From: Styela clava
Taxonomy: Eukaryota; Chordata; Ascidiacea; Stolidobranchia; Styelidae
Reading direction: 5' to 3'
DNA length: 64,000 nucleotides
Assembly: GCF_964204865.1 (NCBI RefSeq)
Contig: NC_135259.1
Coordinates: forward strand, 15,820,974-15,884,973
Below, piece after piece: positions 42,986-57,523 of this stretch. Positions within the stretch are counted from its first letter, which is position 1, and the number at the start of each line of letters is the position of its first letter. The notes beneath the pieces were generated by a model that saw only the letters and a program-made list of their open reading frames with translations, was not told the DNA's origin and ran no database searches. The translations under genes and the position numbers were made by a program.

Positions 42986-45900
42986 ATGAAAGATTCAAAC
43001 ATTAAGGGATACGGAGCTGAACAATGGACAATCCCAGTAGCTATACTTCTATGCCTGATTCAAATAAACGCAGGTTAGTGTTATCTGCTAAAATTGTGCA
43101 TCACTTTCAGTCTAAATTCAACCTATTTTATAGAATATTAATTGTCAAATATTTGCTTGCATGTTCTATTGTCACTTATAATATCGTGCTTTTATTTTTT
43201 TCAAATATGTTCAGGCACTTAAGAATCAGAAAAGTTTGGGAAACCTGTCTTTTTTGAAACAAAAAAGTCTTCCCTAATCAATTAGCTTGGCCGAGCTCAG
43301 CTCTGCAACTTCGTGCATCTTAATGATGAAATGTTATCATACGGAACTCGTTGTTTTGGAATTATAAATCCGAATTAATGTAAAAAAAGAATTTGAATCA
43401 AAACATAAATTGATTTATATATTACTACATATATTATTATTGATGTGATTTAATCAATCAGATTTAATAACATAAAATGTTTCTTACGATGTGTTGGAAA
43501 TATATTATTTTGGCCGTTTCAATAAATTGGTAACTTTAAATGAAGTTTACCAAACGAGTTTTGTACAGATGAAACTTACAAGCTGACACTGCTTTTTATT
43601 CTTCAAATTATATTTTGAATTTCTCATTTCGGCTCGAAATACCGACGCTTAGAATATAAATGACAATAACATGAAAATGCCACTTAAGACTGAAACGTTA
43701 ATTTGATAGGCTTGAGATTATCTTCTTAACCTACCGCATTAAACAGTTTCCTACAGAAGAAGAATGCAAAACATAAAATCTCTGACGGTTGATAATATTT
43801 TATTTTATATTTTCAATACCCTATTCAACAGAAGTTTAATTTCATTTATACAATGCACAATATTACTGTTGGTAACTCTTGTATCAGTACGTATATTACT
43901 TGCATCTATTCCCAGTGAAAGTTTGTATACCAACTTTTGGGGCTTTAAGCGTAAAAACTTTGTTTTCATATTTATAATTTAGAATTTGATTGCGGAATCC
44001 TCAAACTTCCTATTTCCTATTTTTGCGATGGAGAAATTGACTGCGAGTAAGTTAGTTTGTATAATATATTGGTGGATTCATATTTTCTACATCACTGTAC
44101 AAGTAAATTTCAATCGTAACAAATGTTCGTTAAACATAGCAAGAAATTCTTCGAATGTCACTGCAATTAGTTCATCATGAGTCATTAGTATGAATATAAG
44201 GACCCCATAACAAGATTGTTCATATCTATTTTATTATATTTACGCCGAAAAATGTCACAAAAAAGAACTCGCGCACTTTAGGTCACAGCGAAAAATCAAA
44301 TTAAAGAGGTCTCCAAACTATATGAGGATTGAGAAATACCTAGAAGAATACTAACAACAAAAACAACAACAACAATTTAGCAGAACGATCCATTGATCTA
44401 CTTTGTGTCACAATAATATTCACACTATTCTTTTTCCATAGAGACGGTACTGATGAGATACGACGCAACTTGCGTCTTGACCAATCTGGAATTCCTTGTC
44501 GCAGAGACGGGTTTGTTTGTATGTTACCTGAAAATCTCAAACACTTGCAATCAGCAGTTTGTTTAAAAGGTGAGAAGTAATTTGTTTGATTAGGAAATAT
44601 ATAACGATTCATTCTTAATTTTAGTTAGACGGGGCGCTATTCCTAACAAAATATAACCTGTTTCGTACTCGAGAATGAACATTAAATGTTATTCTGTCTT
44701 TGCAAATATGGTATTTTGTAGAAAAAAGCCCCTAACATTTTTTAACAAATCCCGGAATTATATCTTTTGTCATAGATACGTCCCCGCAACGGGAATAAGC
44801 ATTTGAACCTCTAACGAGAAATATCATAATCCTGGTGCACAAAACTTCGCCAGTCATAAACACCATTAAACAATAATAATACCTATTTCGTTGATATAAA
44901 TTCAACTTTTCCACATTCATTTGTAGATGCTGAATGTTACAACGACGAATTCAAATGTACAGACGGATCAGGGTGTGTACCACGGGAATCGTATTGCGAT
45001 ACCGCTGATCTTATCATCACCCGCCATTGCATGTCAGTTGAAAATACAATTTCCATATGCATATAGTTATATATGAATAATTATAAAACTTTACCTAAAA
45101 ATAGAGCTGTTGATTCATCTCCTCATTGTATGAGTTCATAATTCACATTAATACGAAGCGCTATTGAATGTCTTGTGTCTAGGGACAACAGCGACAAAGA
45201 CTTCCGGCGGTTCATGGACGAAAAAACTGGACATTTATGCCGATCCGTTTCACATGGTTTCTGCTATCTTCCCGAAAGTCAAGTCCATAAAGCCTCCTCC
45301 CTTTGCGAAGCAGGTGAGAATGATAAACATCTACAAGTATAAAAAATTTGTTGGTTTTCCCGTGACAAAGACGGGTCTGTGAAACCCAAGCAGTCCAAAT
45401 TTAAAACGAAAATTCTTTTTTTAGACTGACTATAATTTTCTTCCATAACTTTTTTAATAAATAATCATTTATCATTAACGTTTTTTGGGAATGTTATATA
45501 TCACATAATTCGGTGCTACTTTTGGTATGCGATTTCATCTGATTTTTCAACTATTTGTTACTATTTGTTCCAAGCATTATTCATATAACTTTAATTTACG
45601 AAAATATATAATTCAACAACTCTCAGGTGCATTTTTTTAACTTTCCTTTACCATTATTTATACAGCAAAAAATAGAAAGATTAATTCAGCACTAACTTAA
45701 AACAGAGGTGGTAAATATAACACTTATGCTTTTCATATATATACATTATAATTTTTAATCTCCACTCCCAGTAAGATAAAACGAAGAACCAATCACAAAT
45801 TTTCGAGTACGAAAAAATATAAGGAATTGAATTTGAATGAAATGCAAAAATTCTTAGAAAAAGTGTGATATAATGAATGAAAATGCAATACGCAGTATGG

Positions 45901-48900
45901 AATTTTTCGTAAATATTGTTCTCGGCCACTTTGTGAAATTATTACTGTCATAGCTAAAACATGTCCGTTATCTGATTTGTGTTTTAGATCCATTTTGTCG
46001 AAGTGATGAAATACTTTGCCAATTTCCATTTCTTTATTGCCAAAAGAATAACTTTTGCTTTCGAGGGATTCTTTGTACGTGAGTGAATTACTAGTTATGG
46101 AAATATCGTATAATTTTGCACAACTAATCATATGGATCTTAGACTCAGCGTATTACGCAAGTATAGTAATGTGTGTGAAAAATAATTCAAAACAGAAATT
46201 TGATGCCACGTACTTGACTATAATTAGCTAATCCTCAAAAAATTGCTCACTTCTGTAAAGCAAGCAAGATCCCAATTGGGGTGTGCCACCTAGTATTCTG
46301 TGAACAACGGTTTTACTCATAAACCCTTTTAAAATTTGTGGTAATTTTCAAAACCTTGTGTCGATACTTTTGTATCTTGGTTCAGTGTTTATTAAATACG
46401 ATTGTAAAATGATGCTTCCATATTCTACCCTCACTGCATCAGATTGTCTACAATTATTCTGTTCGACAAAAAGTGGACAAGTTGATCGTTTTGGTGAATT
46501 CTTGCTTGTTGTTGGGGTTGGTTGATGCTGTTGTTATTAACAATTTTACTCTCTCAACTAATGAACCTATCAACCTCAAATTTACACTTCTTAGAAAGCT
46601 ATAACTTTTATCCAATTTCAGATTGCTTTTGTGATCTTTGCGATACGATATTTCATCTATAATTTAACTGTTTAATTTAAAGTGGAACAGTTTTTATTTC
46701 GCCCCAAATTACCGTATACAGATTGTTTTACCAAGCGTGGTACTGGAAACAACGTACGACCCTAGAGTCTACATATTTGATCACTGCTTTTTTGTTTTAA
46801 GTAACAATAGCCCATACCTACTCGGGCCTTACTTCGATCGGAAACGACAAGAAGGAGATATGCTATGTTTTGGCCTGGACGCTCAACGAATGAATCGAAA
46901 GTGTCCACTACCGGCGGAATTTATCTGTGATTCGTATCCACATTGTTCTGGAGGTACTTCATTATTTAAACTTATTTTTGGAGAAATTGCTTTGATATAA
47001 TCTAATGCTTTAGAATCAGAGTTGTGTAAACTATCGTTCCAACGGACTTTTGACATCTTTTAAACAAACAATTTTTTCTCCGTTCAAACGTGCCCAAATT
47101 ACCAGTCAAGTATCTCTGAAATGAATTTTTTGGCCTTGCATATTTCGCTTTCGCCCAACAATTGTTGAAGGCAGTATAAATTTCTCTCAAATTCTCACAA
47201 ACTGATGTTTTAAATTATATGCAAAAAAATCTATATGACTTGTAGTCAACTCGGAGGCATTTTTTGGCAAAACTAAAAAGCGTTTCAAAAATTCAAAATA
47301 ATTTTGTCGTTTTAAAAAGTTTGTAATGATACAATATTTCAGTATATGTTTCTATTTCCCCTTTATTTTCGTTATTACAGGAGTCGATGAATGCTTTTGC
47401 GATGGAAATGAACCCATACTAAATAGAAGTAAGTTCATTTGTAAATAAAAGTAAAGTAAGGATCTATTTACTTGAGTAAAGTCTTGTAGAACAAAAAATG
47501 AACGGAATTTTTTCTCAAATGGATTTACTGGTATTTCATTTAGTTACTTTAATTTTTCCAATATAAAGAAGGATACAACAAATAAAATATAATTATTATC
47601 TTGTTACATATCTCAACGGTATTGTTAAAAAACGATTTTCGAAAATATTATGTCGATTTTACTTCTATTAATTCTTATTGTATTACAAAGTCGAATTGGA
47701 CTCAGATAAGTTGAAGTACTCTAAAATGAGAAATATCAGAAATTTTTAATTGATTCAGAAGAGTGTGGAATTTTCTAACGAAAATATCATTTAAACGTAT
47801 AACCTCATTTTCAAAATTTGTTAAATTTAATTTGAATAAGTAAATTAGAAACTGCCCACAAAGCAAATGTTGAATATTTATCACCAATTTAAAGGATTGT
47901 TCAAAATTAAACAACTAACAAAATAATATGATAACTCGCAGTCTTTCATGAAGAAGAGTGCTTCCGCTGTTTCACATCTAAGGAAATAATACCTTACGGA
48001 AATCTGTGTGACGGTATCATAGACTGTCCAGATTTATCAGACGAATGTTTATGCAAACGAAAAGGAGTCTTAGACATTTGCAAACAAGTTGTTTGGGGTG
48101 AGATTCTTTCTGCGATTACTTGATTTTTGGAAACAATTTATCCTAGAAACAGACTAAAAATTTTGCTTTTGAATAAAGGGCAACAAGATGAGACACCGTA
48201 CTTCTCATGTGATGTCACGGAAGCAAACAATAATGCGACAGTTTGCGATAAAATGTAAGTAGGTCACATCATATTTCAAAAGTATGGAATAGGAGTTAGA
48301 ATATGAAGACCTCGGTAAGTTGCTTCAAGATAAATCTAATTAAAATAAATTTTATTTGAAATTGATTTTGAGCTCAATCTACACCTAAAACGACCATATT
48401 CTATGGAATGTTTTATCAGGCTGTACGCTAACATTACCCTTTTGCCCATTCTAAAATATTTATTGGAATATTCAATTTGAATAAAATTTAACATAAATTT
48501 ATTTCAGACCAGACTGCATGGGAGACATTGACGAAAAGTTTTGTCCATACACAAGTTGTCCGGGTAACGCGAATTTTTATCCGATCTAGTACCGGTATCT
48601 AGTATCTAGTACATCGGTATCTAGTACCTCAAAAATACTGTTGAAAATATTTCATTTGTTCTCTATTATTTGGTATATCATAGTTAATCAATAATTCAAT
48701 CAATTCAATTCAAATATTTCACAATAATTTAAATAAATATCTCTCGTTACAGCACTAAGGCTAATTTCAAGAGGAAATAGGTTGTGAATATAGGACATTT
48801 TAATTGGCAAATGTTATCATTACACAGATGGATCGTGGGATCAGACAGCAGACAAATGTAATATCCGTTGTGGTTTATCAACCGGTATGTTTAACAATTT

Positions 48901-51900
48901 CATAGAATTTATATAATTATTTAAGTCAATAGTAAATAGCATGCCGTGAAACATCAATTACAATTTACAACTTAGGTCTCAAATAATGTTTCAAACCGAA
49001 TGGAAGCGAAAAATGTGTCTTTATTTAAATTTTGATAAAATGTACAGTTTATTATTCTTGTGTCACCTCATAATATTTACTGAATAGTTTACTGAAATTT
49101 TCTGAATTTACTGAATATACTGAAATATTCATTTTACATCAACCGCGATGCTTAGGTCACGACCATAATTTTAACGCTATCAATAGTCTCTACTTTCGTT
49201 CAATATTTTTTGTTGTTCATGAGATTTAGCTTCTTAATCAGTCTGTTCTATTCCAAACGCAAAAACATATTTTTGGTAAAAACTGACCTATATCTTGCTG
49301 CTAAAATAATCAGTTCATCATTAAATTAGATTAATTCTTAATTTGAGAATTATGACAAATTTATCGTAAAGAAAATTTTTTATGTGATGATAAAAACAGT
49401 AGATAATGATAGATATTCTAGATAAAGAAAATTACGCCTTTTGTCATTTGAGCAGGAAACATTGAAAATATTTATATCATTTACCATTGAAAAATTTTGG
49501 AATTTTTGTGAACTTTCTTTGCAAACAAACCTGTCAAACTTTCGTTATTTCTGATGGTCATATATATTTCTCAACATTTTTGTTATTTGCACATACTGAC
49601 TAAAATTCTATAAATCAAAACCTTTCAGAACCAATTGCAACAAAGTGCGATGGAATTATAGAATGCAGAGAGTTTTACCGCGAGGAATGTCAAAATTGCA
49701 TCCCCAGGCCAGAATTCTGCAAACACCATGTATCTGATGGGTATTATCAATGTTCAAGCAAATCGAGAATTCCAGGCTGGAAGATATGTGACGGAATAGC
49801 TGATTGCGAAGGAGGAGAAGAAGAAATCAAATGTCCACGAAGGTATTTCTAAATTGCTTTCTGGCGTATGTCACAAACTTATATGTATTGAAGAATTAAT
49901 AACTATTTCCGCATCATATGGCGTTTCATGCGAGGACCAATCTCATCAATGTACTCGCGCCAACGTTTGTTTTTCATTTCACGAGTTCTGTTTATTAGTA
50001 ACATCAATTAAATTTAAAATAAAAAAAAATATCGAGCGTGTGAAGTGAAACTAGCACCTAGTAATTGAGTCTATTTTTAAACATTAATTTTATGAATTTA
50101 AAATTAGCAATTTGAGTTTAATCAACCAAACATGACAATATTTTTCACAAATATGGTATTTTTATTTTTATCTCTTGCTGAAATGGCCTGATGTACTTAG
50201 CACACTACAATATACCACAAATTGAATATAGATAGGGGAGTTTCGAGTTGGAAGATCTACAATCATACCCAAAATAATAATAAAATGACTATTAATGAAT
50301 AAAAATAATATTATTAATAATAAAAGCTTGGTAAGATGTATATTTCTCATACTGATTCATGAGATCAGAACAAGTAGGTTGATTTCAACTTATCATTCTT
50401 CCGTCCGCGAAACTCTCTTTGATAAAAAAAGTTTTCAAAATTTATTTTTTTATTTTCGAAGATTTTATTGCGAAGGGAATAAACCAATAAACGTACCTGA
50501 CCACAAAGTCTGCAACCTTCAAAAAGTATGTGAGACCAATTTATGTTTGTGGTAATAATACGATGATTGCAATTGCAATTGTTTCGTTATATAGGCGACT
50601 CTAAAAACTCTAACATCAAATTTCAAAAACAATAATTACATTTTTGACCTCGTGATGGAAAATTATTTTGCTAACGAATCACGTCGATATCTGAGTCCTT
50701 ATCCCCCAAATCGTTTTGTCCGTCGCGTAGCTTAAATCTATAGTTAGCATCGCTCTGAGACGTCTCATTGTCGACCATTTCAAATTCACAATTAGGTTTG
50801 GGTTGAAAACAGAGATACGAATTGCTTAACATCAAAATCTATTGTTTGATCTCTCATTCGGAGCAATAAATTTACCAAGTATCAAGTACACAGTGAAGTA
50901 AATTGAATAAATTGCACAACGTACAACTATAACATGTGGTACTTACAATTCCGAATAATGTTATCAAAAATATTTATTGAAAAAACGAAATGCTTTTATT
51001 TTGATATGTTGGCTATTACAGGACTGTGAAGATTCTAGCGATGAAATGAAATGCACTGAAACAACTCACTTTTACTGCAATGACACAGGAGATGTTAAAT
51101 TCATCTCTATAAATGAGGTTTGATTTCATTTTGACTCTTAAATATTATATTACAAACTGAGGTATGCTTTTCACATTAAGCCCAAGCTGTTTTGATTTTC
51201 ACATACTGATAGAGACGTGACAACTAAAATACTATCGCTTTACTAATATATCTTACAGCTCTGTGACGGGAGTCAAGATTGCAAAAGTGGTAGAGACGAA
51301 TGTCTTCCTGAATGCATTGTCAGCGAATTTTCAGACACTAATTCAATGATCAAGAATACGTTTGTGCTTGCCATTGTATGGGTGACAAGTTAGTATAATA
51401 TAATAAAACCTAATTGTACCAACCATTAGGTACGATAGGTTATTTCTTAATTAGTCAATGTATGCAAATTACAAAGCTTGTTAATTTATAGGCAGCAGAA
51501 TTATTCAAAACGTACTAATCTTTGTAATGTCCACTCAACGATGCGCGGTCACGCACATAAATGTATCAGTTCAAAAGTAGTTCAGTTCGAATGATCAGGG
51601 CAATCAGTAAAATGTAATTTACCGATCATGCCTAATTAGTGAATTTGCTATTGCAAAATAGCTGTAAAAGATGGAAAATAAATAAATATTTCTATGAATC
51701 TCTAGAAAGAAATAATAGGTGTGAATACAACTTGCTTAATGTTTTGTCTGAAATATTTTTTAAACTTCTTCAAGAAGGCATCTATATATCGGTGTGAGTA
51801 CATTTGCACCCATACTTTTGCACGCACCGACATTTGCACCGATACATTTCCACCCATAGATATTAGCACCCGTATACAGATTACACTAGCGGACTATTGT

Positions 51901-54900
51901 ACCCATGTACATGTGCACCCATGTACCTCTCCACTAATAAACATTTGCACGTACGTAAATTTGCACCAATGCACATATACATCCACCAACACTTGTACCC
52001 ACGAGAGTCTCACGCATATGCATGCGCCTCATAAACGCACTAATAGTCATGATCTCGGACAACCGTGTTTCAGACAAACTTTAATTAGCAACTATGAATA
52101 TGCAATCAAAATGAAGACGGATTACAAATTCTAAGTAGACCCTATCCTTGGTGAGGTTTGCTTCGTTTTTACTGTCGTTGCGAGGTATAACTCTTTCCCA
52201 GTTTTATCGGTCATTTTCCTCCGATGAAATAACGCAAACGTAGTCAAATGCGCGGTGTTTAGCAGACGACGGGGGAAGAAACTGGACAAGTCAAGTCAAG
52301 TTTATTTTTGGTCGTACATAAATTAATCAAGTCAGTGTTAAATCACTTGTACAAGACAAGAGAGAGGGTCTTTAGGTACGCGGGTACAAAAGTACCTGGG
52401 TGCAAACGTAACTGGGTGCACATGTACGTGGGTGCAAACGTAACTGGGTGCACATGTACGTGGGTGCAAATGTACGCGAGTTTTAAAGTACCTGGGTGCA
52501 AATCTCCACCGGTACAAATGTACGTGGGAGGAAATATCCATGGTTGCAAATATTCATGGGTGCGAATGTTCCTGAGTGCAAATGTTCATATGTGCAATCT
52601 GGTGATCGTGCATTTGAACCCACGCACATTTGAACCCATGTGTATATGCGCGGGTTCAATCTATATGCGGGTGTTAAAATACATGGGTTAGGGTTAGTAT
52701 GGGTTCATTATCCGAAAAACAAAAAAATTTCTATAGGTGCAATTGTCGTGGGTTCAAATGTACGTGGGTTCAAATGTACGGGAACCATGCAATCTGTATG
52801 TGGGTGCAAAAATCTGCGGGTGCAAATGTATGGATGCAATTGTTCATGAGTGCAAATGTCCGTGGGTGTGAAAGTATGCAGGTGCAATTGTCCTGGGTGC
52901 AAATGTACACGGGGTCAAAGCCCACGGGATCAAAAACCTTATTTATCAATCTATCTTTGAACATAAATTTGCCAATTCTTAAATGCTTTTTTATCAGGTA
53001 CCGTCACATTGGCAGGAAATGCGTTCGTGATTATTTTCTCTATAATCAAGTTATTCAAGAAGAAGAATTATAAAAAGAATGCTATGATCAACAAAATCTT
53101 GATCTGTAATCTGTCAGCGTCTGATTTTCTCGTTGGGGTAGATCAACTTAAATATTTTAGTTAAATTTTTGAACATCTTTAAAATCTGTAATCTGTCAGC
53201 GCCTGATTTTCTCGCTTTAGTAGATCAACTTAAATATTTTAGTTAAATATTTTTACAACATATGATTTAACTCAGGTTTACACATTCTCCATATGCATGA
53301 AGAGTTTGACAATGCAAGGTGAGTACTGCAAAGAAGATGTAGAATGGAGAAGTGGAATTACCTGTTCTGCTATTGGAGCTTTGCTTATGATTGGAACAGA
53401 GTCTTCGGTTTTTACTCTCACGATCATTACAGGATTTAGAGTACATACTGTTCTCAGGTAAATAACACCGTAAAATTGCTTACATTATTGCCGTGCGTTG
53501 ATATAAATATATATTTCAGACCATTTGTTGAAGTTAGCCTCAGAACAATCCGTTATTTTATTGTATTGTCATGGACTCTTGCTATTGCTATTGCTGTGAT
53601 TCCGTTGTTGCCAGTTACTGAAGACTACTTTGTGAACAATGTGTGGTATGAGAAAAATTTTTGTTGAATATTGTGTGAAAAAAATATAAAATGTTCTCTG
53701 TCATATGTATTAGTTACTCTATTATTAGAATTTTTTGGTTATCATGGGTCGGCATTTCCTCGAATTCCTTCTTTTCAAATAAATTTTTTCTTTCTGTCGG
53801 AACCTCAGATTCTAATAAAAGTTACGTGTACACTTTTTGGCCACCATAATAAAGTCTTTGTTAGAATATATGCTTGACAAGAATTGGCATTTTTTAGAAA
53901 TCTGAACTTTTCTGTGATAAAGTGTTTTTCAAACTTGGGCTACTCAGTCGGTATTCCACAAAATTGTTTTTACTGAGATCTCAATCAATGTCCACCAAGA
54001 GTTACAGTAGGCGATCTACTGATATTGCGCAAATATTTGCTGACAATGACAAACAATTTACAATTTCAGGTTGAGTCAAAATCCATTTTTTTCAATAATC
54101 AACAAAAACGAAATAAGGGGAATAAATCAATGGATTTCAACAATACAAACTGAAGATAAAGATAATTTAACGTAAGGCAATTTTTTAATTGATATAGCAT
54201 TCAAAAATATTATGTTTAACATTTTGTTTTTTAACAGATTAAGTGACTCATGGTCAGCATTGGAAACTATGCTCAAAAGACTAAATCCTAAATTCAATAT
54301 TGACCGGAAGTTTGGATATTACTCAACTCATACCGTTTGTCTCCCGACAGTATTTCCAAATCCAATGAAAGATATGGCATGGGGTTATTCACTAATCTTT
54401 CTCATCGTCAATTTCTTGGCCTTTTTTGTAATTTCAGTCGGATATTTTGTGATATATAGGTAAGAACAACAAATTGATTACTGAGTTTTCAAAGTGTGTT
54501 CATCGCATAAAAAAGTGTAAAATTTTCATATTACCGACAGAAAATCAATTCGAGGAAATAAAGCATTGACCAACCAACAGTTAAAGGAAAGAGCAAAATC
54601 CATGCAGAAAAAAGTTACCGTGATCATCATAACAGATTTGTTGTGTTGGATGCCAATTTGTATCATGGGATTTCTACAAGTTGCTGGTAACTATATCGCG
54701 AGAAAACTCAATTGTGGCCATGTACTGTGAGGAAATATAGCTTAATAGCATTACCAATTTATATAAAAAAAATCTGGTTATACGTATAAATAGAAAAATA
54801 ATTAGGTTATGTAAAAAGTTTTCAAAGCGAGGCATAACCTTAAATTTACTTTGATGATTGCAATGACAATTGTAATATATATTACAAATTATCTATTTGC

Positions 54901-55540
54901 AAGAACATTATGAATAATGCTTTAATCATTTATTTTTTCATGAAGGCATAGATATACCAAACGACGCTTATCTTCCTGTTGGGCTAATGATCATACCAAT
55001 CAACAGCATGATAAATCCTATGTTGTATTACGCTCCTCCCACACCTATCAAATATATTATGGCTTCGTTCACCAGAAAAAGAGTTCATGCAAGTAAGTAT
55101 GCAAAATTTGTATTAAACCGAAGTAAGAAAATTGGTAAGTAAATGATTTTTGAAATTACCCGGCAAAACTCCACATATATAGCAATTTCCCAGTTTTGAA
55201 AAATGTTCCAAATTTTTTTTATTTTCCGGGGAGACTTTAGTGAAAGTCGAATAGGCAACCGGTGCTGCGTTAGACCTTCTTGTGCATATATTTGAGTATC
55301 GCTTCATTGTTGAACACGGCAATTTATTCTTGCTATTTTCCAAATTACTTCATACCAATGTTTAACTCTAGCACTAGCTTCATCTATTGCAGTTTGATGT
55401 ATTGTAATATGATGGTAATAATTAATTTACTTTACCTAAATGTTCATTATTCGTCGTATCATTGTGCTTCAGAACACAAGCATGCAGCCGAAACCCCACA
55501 AAAGAAAATTGACAAAAATGGAAAACAACATGAAAATTGA
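42986..55540 (+). CDS. LDLa-repeat seven-helix receptor, copy B
   Basis: Paralogue of the gene at 497..13025 with the same 23-exon layout and intact splice sites. Exons: 42986-43073, 43983-44046, 44442-44569, 44927-45032, 45183-45313, 46768-46953 (acceptor uncertain), 47381-47428, 47942-48097, 48179-48254, 48508-48563, 48828-48884, 49629-49842, 50462-50525, 51022-51117, 51259-51388, 52998-53137, 53276-53457, 53520-53642, 54070-54171, 54238-54459, 54541-54686, 54946-55092, 55473-55540. Replacements against copy A are few: LIQINA for MIQINA in the signal peptide, RFMDEK for HFLDDK in exon 5, VLDIC for VFDIC in exon 8, SICMKS for SICIKS at TM2, HKHAAE for HEHAAE in the tail. The donor of exon 12 reads gtattt instead of gtaaag but keeps GT. 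No stop or frameshift is seen, so both receptors look functional. Confidence 0.87.
51791..52938. mobile_element. Composite inverted element built of 16-bp minisatellite arrays, copy B
   Basis: Same element as 9289..10436, same length (1148 bp), in the same intron of receptor copy B. Only scattered substitutions separate them. Confidence 0.55.
52601..52786. mobile_element. Nested 186-bp MITE, copy B
   Basis: Counterpart of 10099..10284. The flanks are gtgcaatct (52592..52600) and atgcaatct (52787..52795), so one base of the target duplication has mutated since the A/B duplication. Confidence 0.8.
53103..53266 (+). repeat. 82-bp tandem duplication across the exon 16 donor, copy B
   Basis: Same structure as 10600..10763, with unit starts 82 bases apart at 53103 and 53185. 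Confidence 0.8.
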
Positions 55541-55685
55541 ACAAGTATAGGTATCTTGGCGAAAGAGCACTTCTAAATAGATTGAAAAACATGGACGACT
55601 TTGTTACATGGGCAACATATAAAATTGACAATTTTACTTCTCAAACATGAAATATTTAGAGACACAGTTTCAGTATTGAAATTTT

Positions 55686-55878
55686 GGTACTCCCGTAGTA
55701 TGTGTACCAAGTTAGGGTTAGGCCATAATTTTATTCCTATTTTCCTTATTAGTGTGGGGACTGACTGTGTTAGCCAAGAGAATATGCCCATAGGTTGCCG
55801 TCCCTCTACCCAACTTGATGTAAAGTAGGCGAACAAAATCAGTTATCTCCATATTGGTACACATACTTCTAGAGCGCC
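55686..55878 (-). mobile_element. 193-bp MITE (family R), copy B
   Basis: Same element as 13171..13363 at the same place in the duplicated block, so it was inserted before the duplication. Confidence 0.7.
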
Positions 55879-57523
55879 GAAATTATTCCTGTTAGGATAC
55901 TGTTCAAAATTTGAGGACTAAAGTTCAAATATTATTGAGTTTCGACTTTTGTGAACAAGGCAACATACTAATATTTGATATTTGTCAGTAATTTCATTAT
56001 AAATATTAAGTTGAAAATGTTCTGCAATTAATCGATGAAATCTCACTTTTCGGGATAGATTGTAGAATTCTTTCCAATTCTAAATAGATGAAAGTTTGCT
56101 TTGTATGTTTATATATTAACTCAATATTATTTAGTTTATATTATTCAGTTTGCCCAAATGTAAATTTTTTTGTTATCTAATTATTTTCGTCATTATGTCG
56201 TCATCTAAATTTCGAAAACATTTGCACGATGAAACCAGGGATTGCGGCCATGGTTCAATAAAAACACTTGCAATCAGAATCTGTCTTTCAGAGAAGTGTA
56301 CAACATTCAACGAAAGTTTGACTATGGGATTAAATTGCAGTTTAATTTGCATTGTTATTTTGTGGTTAAGTTATATTTTGCCATGTGTCTCCTGTTTTAA
56401 TTTGATATGTCATAGTTACTTCTATCGCAACCTTCTATTTCCAAATTGGAGAACTGATTCAGGTTGTCAGCTTTCTCTCCGAGTTAATTCGATATAATTT
56501 GTCTTTCTTCGACTTAGTGTTTGATGTTATAAATCATGTTTGATCATGCTGGACTAAGAGTCCTAAAATGGAAAACTATTATGGTAAAATATTGTGAAAT
56601 CGTCAAGAGCAACATCTAAATTAGCGTAGGCGATCACCCAATGGAATAATCACAAAACCAATTACAGAAGCAAGACATTTCGTAACTCAATTTCAATTTT
56701 TGCCCCATCGAAAATCACCCCATTTGTTATTGTTCACTTAGATCTTCGCTGTCGTAACGTAACAACAAATTCTTGATCTATCAATTCTAATATTTTGCCG
56801 TTATACCGTTACCACGCATAAAAAGTTGACAACCACTGCTATCGATCACTGATCTTCAATCTACTAGAACATGACATGTAGAAATATATATATATTTATT
56901 AATTTTAATTTTTCGACATTTTTCAGTTTATTCTACAATTCACTATTACTTACAGCATTACCAATGACAATTCGCGATTAGTTATCGAGCGAGCAAACTG
57001 GCGACAAAGTTTTAAACGGAGCAATGCATTGCAACCTTCAAATTTGTCCAATTGTCGGCTTTGTTAATGCTTATTATATTGCGCATTTACAGTTTCTTGA
57101 GAAATTTGTAAATCATCGTTGACGTGTTTCTACGGCCTAACACTACCAATATTTTACTGCCCAGAAATCGTGACCCCTTACTCATTTCAATCAATACCAA
57201 GTTTTCTGTCAAGTGTCTTTGTATTTTTCTTCACATTTTGCAACAATGTATAGTGTTTCTTTAAAAATATCTTCTAATTGTAAATACTGAAGAACTGTAA
57301 AATAAAATAAAGTGTACATTAGAGCATATTTTAAATGTTTAAAAGTTAATCGAGTCGTAGATGATACAGATCATCAAATTCGTATACGTATTCAGCGAAC
57401 CCAACTTTAGATCGAGTTTCGATCAGAATTGCAATATGCCTTCTGAATTCTAGTAACTAATTGAAGGTGGATATATTTCAATAAATTGCTTTCATTTCAT
57501 TAGTTTTTAATTTTCTTCTGAGC